From: Bacillota bacterium
Lineage (GTDB): Bacteria > Bacillota > Clostridia > Tissierellales > Peptoniphilaceae
Assembly: GCA_023394045.1 (NCBI GenBank)
Contig: JAEXBN010000008.1
Span: forward strand, 1 to 25,929
DNA: 25,929 bases
Direction: 5' to 3'
A program made the translations under genes and the position numbers. How positions within the stretch are numbered: position 1 is the first letter of the stretch; the number at the start of each line of letters is the position of its first letter. Below, one piece after another: positions 21,735 through 25,929 of this stretch. Below the pieces are notes generated by a model, which made no database searches, had not been told where the DNA came from, and saw only the letters and a list, made by a program, of their open reading frames with translations.

Positions 21735-22994
21735 ATGGATTCGATTCTGTCGTATTTCGGGACCTTCAAACCGGCGGCGGATGGAGCCATGGCAACGTTC
21801 AAGGTGGAGTATTTGACGACCTTGGGGATCGCTGCCCTGGTGATTTTTGCCGGACGATTTATCGTATCGAAGTCCAGTGCGCTTCGAAAATATGCGATTC
21901 CAGCGCCAGTCGTGGCAGGAATTATCTTCTCGATCCTGGTTTCTGTTTTTAATGCGACCAGCGGAATCAAACTGTCTTTTGATACGAAGATTGTGCAGGA
22001 TCTTGCACAGAATATTTTCTTTCTCTGCATCGGCTATGGCTTTTCGGTGAGTTTGCTGAAGCGCGCCGGCGGAAAGTTGGTGGTCAATATTGCGATTGCG
22101 GCGGTCTTGTTGATTACGCTGCAGAATATCTTTGGGGTGCTGCTGGGAAAATTGATTGGGTTGCATCCGCTGCTGGCTCTGCAGTGCTCGTCTTCCGCGA
22201 TGTCCGGAGGCGTCGGGACGGCGGGCGCATTTGGCCCGATTTTTGAAAGCATGGGCGCACCGGACGCGACGACGGTGGGAATCGCGGCAGGAACGCTTGG
22301 AAATATTATGGGTTCTCTGATTGGCGGTCCCGTTGCCGCCTTCCTGATTGCACGGCATGGGTTGAAGTCCGACCCGAACGATATTCCGGAAGATCATGCT
22401 TCTGGCGTGGTTCCGCCGCTGGATGCCACCCGCATGATCCGCGCTTTTGCATTGGTTCTTCTGATTGCGGCGCTGGGAATGCCGATTTACGTGCTGCTGG
22501 ACAACATTCCGATGATCGAGATGCCGAAATTTATCGGGTGCCTCTTCGCCGGAGCGATTGTCCGCAATATTCTTGAAGCGCTGCATGTGGATACCTATCT
22601 TCCGGAGGTTAATGCGCAGGAAGACATGTGGCTGGAACTGTATCTGGCGCTGGTGCTGATGACGATTGATTTTACCAAACTGGCTCCGGTCGCCGGACAG
22701 ATGGGAATCATCCTTCTGTTCCAAGCGGTGCATATCGCGATCTTCGGAATTTTTGTTTCGTTCCGCATGTTTGGAAAAGATTATGGTGCAGCCGTGATGA
22801 CCGCTGGGAACATCGGCTGGGGCTGCGGATCCGGCTCCAATGCGGTAGCCAATGAGCGCGCCATCATGCAGGAATACGGATATCACAACACGGCCTGGGT
22901 GCTTTATCCGTCTTGGGCAGTGATTGTTGATGATATCTATAATCCGATTTTCCTGTCTCTGTTCGCCAGCTTTTTGGTTCAGGCTTTCGTTTGA
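21735..22994 (+). CDS. gltS: Sodium/glutamate symporter GltS
   Basis: Takes up glutamate with sodium (ESS family). The protein has 419 residues with about ten to twelve predicted membrane helices in two inverted halves. The first half carries the reentrant-loop motif SSSAMSGGVGTAGAFGPIF, and the second half MTAGNIGWGCGSGSNAVANE, equivalent loops of the GltS fold. ATG 21735 has AAAAGGAGG upstream. It is flanked by strong terminators and is therefore a one-gene unit. Glutamate supply fits the sodium-based energetics suggested by the decarboxylase genes. The substrate is inferred from family; other dicarboxylates are possible. Confidence 0.9.
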   Translation: MDSILSYFGTFKPAADGAMATFKVEYLTTLGIAALVIFAGRFIVSKSSALRKYAIPAPVVAGIIFSILVSVFNATSGIKLSFDTKIVQDLAQNIFFLCIGYGFSVSLLKRAGGKLVVNIAIAAVLLITLQNIFGVLLGKLIGLHPLLALQCSSSAMSGGVGTAGAFGPIFESMGAPDATTVGIAAGTLGNIMGSLIGGPVAAFLIARHGLKSDPNDIPEDHASGVVPPLDATRMIRAFALVLLIAALGMPIYVLLDNIPMIEMPKFIGCLFAGAIVRNILEALHVDTYLPEVNAQEDMWLELYLALVLMTIDFTKLAPVAGQMGIILLFQAVHIAIFGIFVSFRMFGKDYGAAVMTAGNIGWGCGSGSNAVANERAIMQEYGYHNTAWVLYPSWAVIVDDIYNPIFLSLFASFLVQAFV

Positions 22995-23056
22995 CCGCTG
23001 AGCGCGGGCAGCGAGACGGTTCGGAGTTTCCGTACGAATTGGGCAATACCATTTAA

Positions 23057-23104
23057 GCAAAAAAGATCTGCCCCGGCGGTGATGCCGGGGCAGATCTTTT
23101 TTGC
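23057..23104. terminator. Bidirectional terminator between gltS and the DUF6465 gene
   Basis: A perfect 21-bp stem (23057-23077 with 23084-23104) and a six-base loop, with six A in the left arm and six T in the right, so both strands end in a T run. The flanking genes converge here. Confidence 0.92.
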
Positions 23105-23276
23105 TTGGGCTGCCTTTTTGGAGTTGTGTGAATCATGCGATGGAGCGGGTCAAATCGATCGCGAAAACGGATCCGTCGAAAGGGACGTCGTCCATCGTTG
23201 CAATGAGATCAACAAAGGAGAACGACGGCGCATTCCGCCGTATCCGCTTTTTTCTTAAAACGAAAAAATCTTAAGA

Positions 23277-23477
23277 TTAAAAAGCGATACGCCCTTTCTG
23301 CTCATCATCGTTGATGCTGTAATATACGGCAAACTCTTCTGGCTTTACATAAAGATCCAGCGTTTGGATTTCGCCCAATTTATGTCCATCCATTTTCCAG
23401 TATTTTTTCGCCTGTTTTTCAGCATCTTCTAAATTGAGTTCATGACCATTCTGTTGTACAAAAATATTCATTTTCAT
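23277..23477 (-). CDS. Small DUF6465-like protein
   Basis: A protein of 66 residues resembling the C-terminal domain that defines DUF6465 in Clostridia: a first strand (MNIFVQQNGHEL), a helix (NLEDAEKQAKKYWKMDGHK), then LGEIQTLDLYVKPEEFAVYYSIND and a final GRIAF strand. In many homologues this part follows a Lys/Ala-rich N-terminal tail, which is absent here. I start at ATG 23477, which has AAAGGAG six bases upstream, rather than 23504. The function of the family is unknown. It has its own promoter and shares the terminator at 23057-23104 with gltS. Confidence 0.8.
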   Translation of the reverse strand: MKMNIFVQQNGHELNLEDAEKQAKKYWKMDGHKLGEIQTLDLYVKPEEFAVYYSINDDEQKGRIAF

Positions 23478-23556
23478 GGTGTGCTCCTTTTTGAGTTGCG
23501 TCAAAAAATGACGAGAGATGGGTTAAAAAAGGAAAAGTGAATGCTTTTCTTGGCAA

Positions 23557-23585
23557 ATCGTAACAAAAAGCAAAAAAAAACTCAA
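23557..23585 (-). promoter_or_regulatory. Candidate promoter of the DUF6465 gene
   Basis: TTGAGT (23580-23585) and TACGAT (23557-23562) are 17 bases apart on the minus strand in an A/T-rich stretch, 80 bases before the start codon. Confidence 0.5.
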
Positions 23586-23657
23586 GAAACGTTGAAAAAT
23601 CAATCGTTTTCTTTCGGGAAAATATATTAAAAAACATTTTGGGTGCGATCAATTCAA

Positions 23658-23686
23658 TTGAGAACAAAAGAATCCTGCGATAAAAT
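23658..23686 (+). promoter_or_regulatory. mntP promoter
   Basis: TTGAGA (23658-23663) and TAAAAT (23681-23686), each five of six to consensus, are 17 bases apart. The leader is only about 45 bases and shows no manganese riboswitch. Confidence 0.65.
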
Positions 23687-23739
23687 CAAAGAACCATTTT
23701 CTGGAGAATCCGGATGAATCTCCGCCGCGGGAGGATGAG

Positions 23740-24300
23740 ATGACCATTTTTGAATTGATTGTCATTGCGATTGGCGTGTCGCTTGATGCTTTTTCTGTTG
23801 CGATCTGTAAGGGGTTGGCGGTGCAGGAGCTCAGCCTGCGCCATGGTGCGATTGTCGGCGCTTATTTTGGGGGATTTCAGGCGCTGATGCCCCTTCTCGG
23901 TTTTTTTGTGGGGACGGCTGTTGCCGACTATATCCGCGCGGTGGATCACTGGGTGATTCTTCTGATTCTTCTTGTTTTGGGGATTCAGATGCTCCGTGAG
24001 GCTTGGAATCCGGAGTCCTGCCCGACCGGCGATTTCAGCGTTCCGGCGATGCTCCCCCTCGCCTTTGCGACGAGTATTGATGCCTTTGCTGTGGGCATTA
24101 CTTTTGCGGTCTTGGAGATCAATATTTTTTTTGCTGTGACGTTGATTGGATTATGCACCTTCCTGTTTTCATTCATCGGGGTGTATATTGGCCATTTTTT
24201 TGGAGGACGCTACCAAAAGCCCGCCGGAATTGCTGGCGGGCTGCTTTTAATCGGCATCGGCATCAAGATCTTTCTTCAGCATCTGGTGGCGCATATCTAA
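23740..24300 (+). CDS. mntP: Manganese efflux pump MntP
   Basis: Exports excess Mn2+ across the cytoplasmic membrane. The protein has 186 residues and six predicted helices in two homologous halves; each half carries the diagnostic Asp motif, SLDAFSV with Asp16 and SIDAFAV with Asp114. ATG 23740 has GGGAGG five bases upstream. It is 54 bases before the M18 aminopeptidase gene with no terminator between, so the two are probably cotranscribed. In other Bacillota mntP is often controlled by a yybP-ykoY riboswitch or MntR; neither is evident here. Confidence 0.92.
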   Translation: MTIFELIVIAIGVSLDAFSVAICKGLAVQELSLRHGAIVGAYFGGFQALMPLLGFFVGTAVADYIRAVDHWVILLILLVLGIQMLREAWNPESCPTGDFSVPAMLPLAFATSIDAFAVGITFAVLEINIFFAVTLIGLCTFLFSFIGVYIGHFFGGRYQKPAGIAGGLLLIGIGIKIFLQHLVAHI

Positions 24301-24354
24301 AGGCGCATCTCTCCATGAGAAAGATCCACAAAGATAAGAACAGAGGAGGACATC

Positions 24355-25671
24355 ATGCTTCAAGTGACGGAGGAAGCTCGCCGCAGGGCAAAAGAGTTAA
24401 TGGAGTTTATTGACGGCGCACCCACTGCTTTTCAGGCGGCGGAAGAGGAACAGAAGCGTCTGGCGGCAGAGGGCTTTCAGCCGCTGGCGATGGGAGAGCG
24501 GTGGACGCTGGAGCCGGGATGCTGCTATACGGTTTTATTTGGCGACGCGACTCTTTTTGCCTTTCGGCTGGCAGACGGAGACGGAGCAGCTTCAGCCGGT
24601 TTCCGGCTCATTGGCGCGCACAACGATTCGCCGGGATTTCAGGTGAAATCTCACCCCTTCATCACACGCGCAGGTTATGTCCAATTCAACGTCGAGCCTT
24701 ACGGCGGAGTCATTTTACGCACCTGGCTGGATCGGCCGCTATCCCTAGCGGGTCGTGTGATTCTTCGCGACGCGTCGGCACCCGGCGGCGTGCGAAGCCA
24801 AAATGTGCGGATTGAACGCCCTATTCTGATCATTCCTTCCCTAGCGATCCATATGGATCGGGACGTGAACCGGGAGGGAGCGATTCAGCCTCAGCAGATG
24901 ATGCTGCCCATTTTGATGATGGAGGATCAGGGAGAACAGCCGGATCTTTTCGGTCTGGTGGCTGCCGAATGTGGATTGAATGCGGATGAGATATTGGATG
25001 CGGATCTGTTCCTTTATGCGACGGAGAAGGGGGAGCTGATCGGAGCCAATCAGGAATGGATTTCTTCCGGCCGTCTGGATAATCTGGCGATGGCGCATGC
25101 CGCGACGATGGCATTATTGGAGGCGAGCTCTGGAAAGAACCATCAGCTCATTGCCTTGCATGATCATGAGGAAATCGGAAGCAGTACGCGTCGGGGCGCG
25201 GCATCGTCGACGCTCATGCAATTGCTTCGGCGGATCTCAAGGGCGCTGGGCGGCGATGCGGAGGATTTTGATATTGCTTTGTCGCGCAGTTTCATGGTGT
25301 CGTGCGATGCGGCGCATGCGGTGCATCCCAATCATCTGCAAGTGGCAGATCCCACGAATCGTCCGCTGCTGAACGGCGGTCCGGTTCTGAAGTATGCGGC
25401 GGCGAAAAGTTATATTACCGATGGCGAAGGCGGTGCCCGCGCTCGTCTGATCGCAGAACGCGCTGGTGTTCCGCTCCAGACGTTCCATAATCATTCTGAT
25501 TTGCGCGGTGGGTATACGATCGGCGCTATGGATGAACAGTGGACGGGGATTTTGAACGCGGATCTCGGCAATCCCATACTGGCCATGCATTCGGTTCGTG
25601 AATTGGGCGGCGTGGCCGACCATGAAGCGATGATCCGCTTTCTGAAGGCGCTTTTGAGTGATGAGCGGTAA
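24355..25671 (+). CDS. M18 family aspartyl aminopeptidase
   Basis: A cytosolic di-zinc aminopeptidase that removes acidic N-terminal residues from peptides, usually as a dodecameric cage. Of 438 residues, the metal and catalytic residues of M18 are all visible: His89 in GAHNDSPGF, Asp242 in SSGRLDNL, the catalytic/ligand pair Glu272-Glu273 in HDHEEIGS, Asp318 in SCDAAHAVHPNH, and His411 in MHSVRELGG. ATG 24355 has GAGGAGG upstream. It follows mntP by 54 bases and precedes the TRAM-domain gene closely, so the three may share a transcript. In this family the gene is sometimes called apeB. Confidence 0.94.
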   Translation: MLQVTEEARRRAKELMEFIDGAPTAFQAAEEEQKRLAAEGFQPLAMGERWTLEPGCCYTVLFGDATLFAFRLADGDGAASAGFRLIGAHNDSPGFQVKSHPFITRAGYVQFNVEPYGGVILRTWLDRPLSLAGRVILRDASAPGGVRSQNVRIERPILIIPSLAIHMDRDVNREGAIQPQQMMLPILMMEDQGEQPDLFGLVAAECGLNADEILDADLFLYATEKGELIGANQEWISSGRLDNLAMAHAATMALLEASSGKNHQLIALHDHEEIGSSTRRGAASSTLMQLLRRISRALGGDAEDFDIALSRSFMVSCDAAHAVHPNHLQVADPTNRPLLNGGPVLKYAAAKSYITDGEGGARARLIAERAGVPLQTFHNHSDLRGGYTIGAMDEQWTGILNADLGNPILAMHSVRELGGVADHEAMIRFLKALLSDER

Positions 25672-25726
25672 GAGGATGGGCGGCGCGAACGCGGCGTGCG
25701 GCGCTGCCTTCGGGAAGGGAGTGCGT

Positions 25727-25929
25727 TTGAGCCTGACCATCGATGATGTCACGGTGGAGGGGAAGGGCATCGGTCATCTGAACGCATCAAGCAAGATGCT
25801 GGACGCGAAGGGGAAAGAGCAGCTCGTCCCTTCCGACTGGGTGGGCATAACGGTTTTTGTTCCGGATACGCTTCCGGGCGATCAGGTGCAATGCGTGGTC
25901 ACCAAAAGACAAAAAGGAGTGTTTGAGGC
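25727..25929 (+). CDS. TRAM-domain 23S rRNA (uracil-C5)-methyltransferase, N-terminal part
   Basis: Cut off by the right edge. The visible 67 residues form a TRAM domain (LTIDDVTVEGKGIGHL, then ITVFVPDTLPGDQVQCVVTKRQKG), the RNA-binding N-terminus of RumA/RlmD-type methyltransferases that make 5-methyluridine in rRNA. The stretch LNASSKMLDAKGKEQLVPS is a longer loop than usual. I start at TTG 25727 because GGAG lies five bases upstream; ATG 25661, overlapping the aminopeptidase gene, and ATG 25676 are in the same frame but lack well-placed SD sites. The catalytic domain is outside the window, so the exact methyltransferase cannot be named. Confidence 0.75.
   Translation, partial: MSLTIDDVTVEGKGIGHLNASSKMLDAKGKEQLVPSDWVGITVFVPDTLPGDQVQCVVTKRQKGVFE

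Noticed and set aside
20940..23060. Open frame of more than 700 codons on the minus strand
   Set aside because: It is antisense to both desulfoferrodoxin and gltS, crosses their terminators and promoters, and has an antisense-like composition.
23128..23274. 48-codon plus-strand frame starting at GTG after the gltS terminator
   Set aside because: It has a weak upstream GGAG but no promoter, no recognisable motif and an Arg/Lys/Ser-rich composition; the minus strand is also open there, so it is likely non-coding.
23641..23739. Manganese (yybP-ykoY) riboswitch before mntP
   Set aside because: The leader after the promoter is only about 45 bases and lacks the conserved paired elements of that riboswitch.

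Overview
The window looks like the chromosome of a strictly anaerobic, low-redundancy Bacillota (Firmicutes/Clostridia-like, possibly near Peptoniphilaceae). I base this on a class III anaerobic ribonucleotide reductase with NrdR boxes, desulfoferrodoxin, a LexA with a Bacillus-type SOS box, diadenylate cyclase CdaA/CdaR, a sortase-type cell-wall protein, DUF1002 and DUF6465 proteins, and citrate-lyase maturation genes beside a decarboxylase. Base composition is moderate and Shine-Dalgarno (SD) sites are strong (AAGGAGG-like, 4-8 nt from the start). I cannot name the species from the sequence alone. I see no rRNA, tRNA, CRISPR array or intact insertion sequence.

Layout. 1-123: an (AGGC)n microsatellite and the terminator of a gene lying off the left edge. 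292-2233: a secreted, repeat-containing wall-anchored protein with its own terminator. 2241-3175: a conserved TIM-barrel protein of unknown reaction. 3379-4007: a decayed AbiE (type IV) toxin-antitoxin pair on the minus strand. 4045-6673: cdaA-cdaR-rhodanese. 6916-8957 (minus) and 9221-11856 (plus): two divergent arms holding citG-citC on one side and oadA, an OadG-like subunit and citX on the other, followed by a PPC/DUF296 protein and a papain/C39-like protein. 13115-16270: nrdG, then nrdD behind an NrdR-type double operator. 16472-17437 (minus): secreted DUF1002 protein. 17682-18359: lexA. 18375-20729 (minus): folC and an Abi_2 (HEPN) protein. 21015-21386: desulfoferrodoxin. 21735-22994: gltS. 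23277-23477 (minus): a small DUF6465 protein. 23740-25671: mntP and an M18 aminopeptidase. 25727-end: the start of a TRAM-domain RNA methyltransferase.

How the genes fit together. CitC, CitG and CitX make and attach the prosthetic group that activates citrate lyase, and OadA with the OadG-like protein would handle the oxaloacetate that citrate lyase releases. The lyase itself (CitDEF), the citrate carrier, the membrane beta subunit and a biotin carrier are not in the window, and this OadA lacks the usual biotinyl domain. NrdD/NrdG supply deoxynucleotides without oxygen; desulfoferrodoxin and MntP suggest oxidative-stress and manganese handling; LexA runs the SOS response.

The points most worth a second look are: the papain-like protein and PPC protein translationally coupled to citX; the biotinyl-less OadA; the Abi_2 gene that shares a tandem operator-like region with the superoxide reductase gene; the NrdR boxes followed by an attenuator-like hairpin; and a recurring pattern of short tandem duplications in linkers, leaders and spacers. 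I did not find a clearly new multi-gene system; the citX-PPC-papain-like cluster is the closest candidate.
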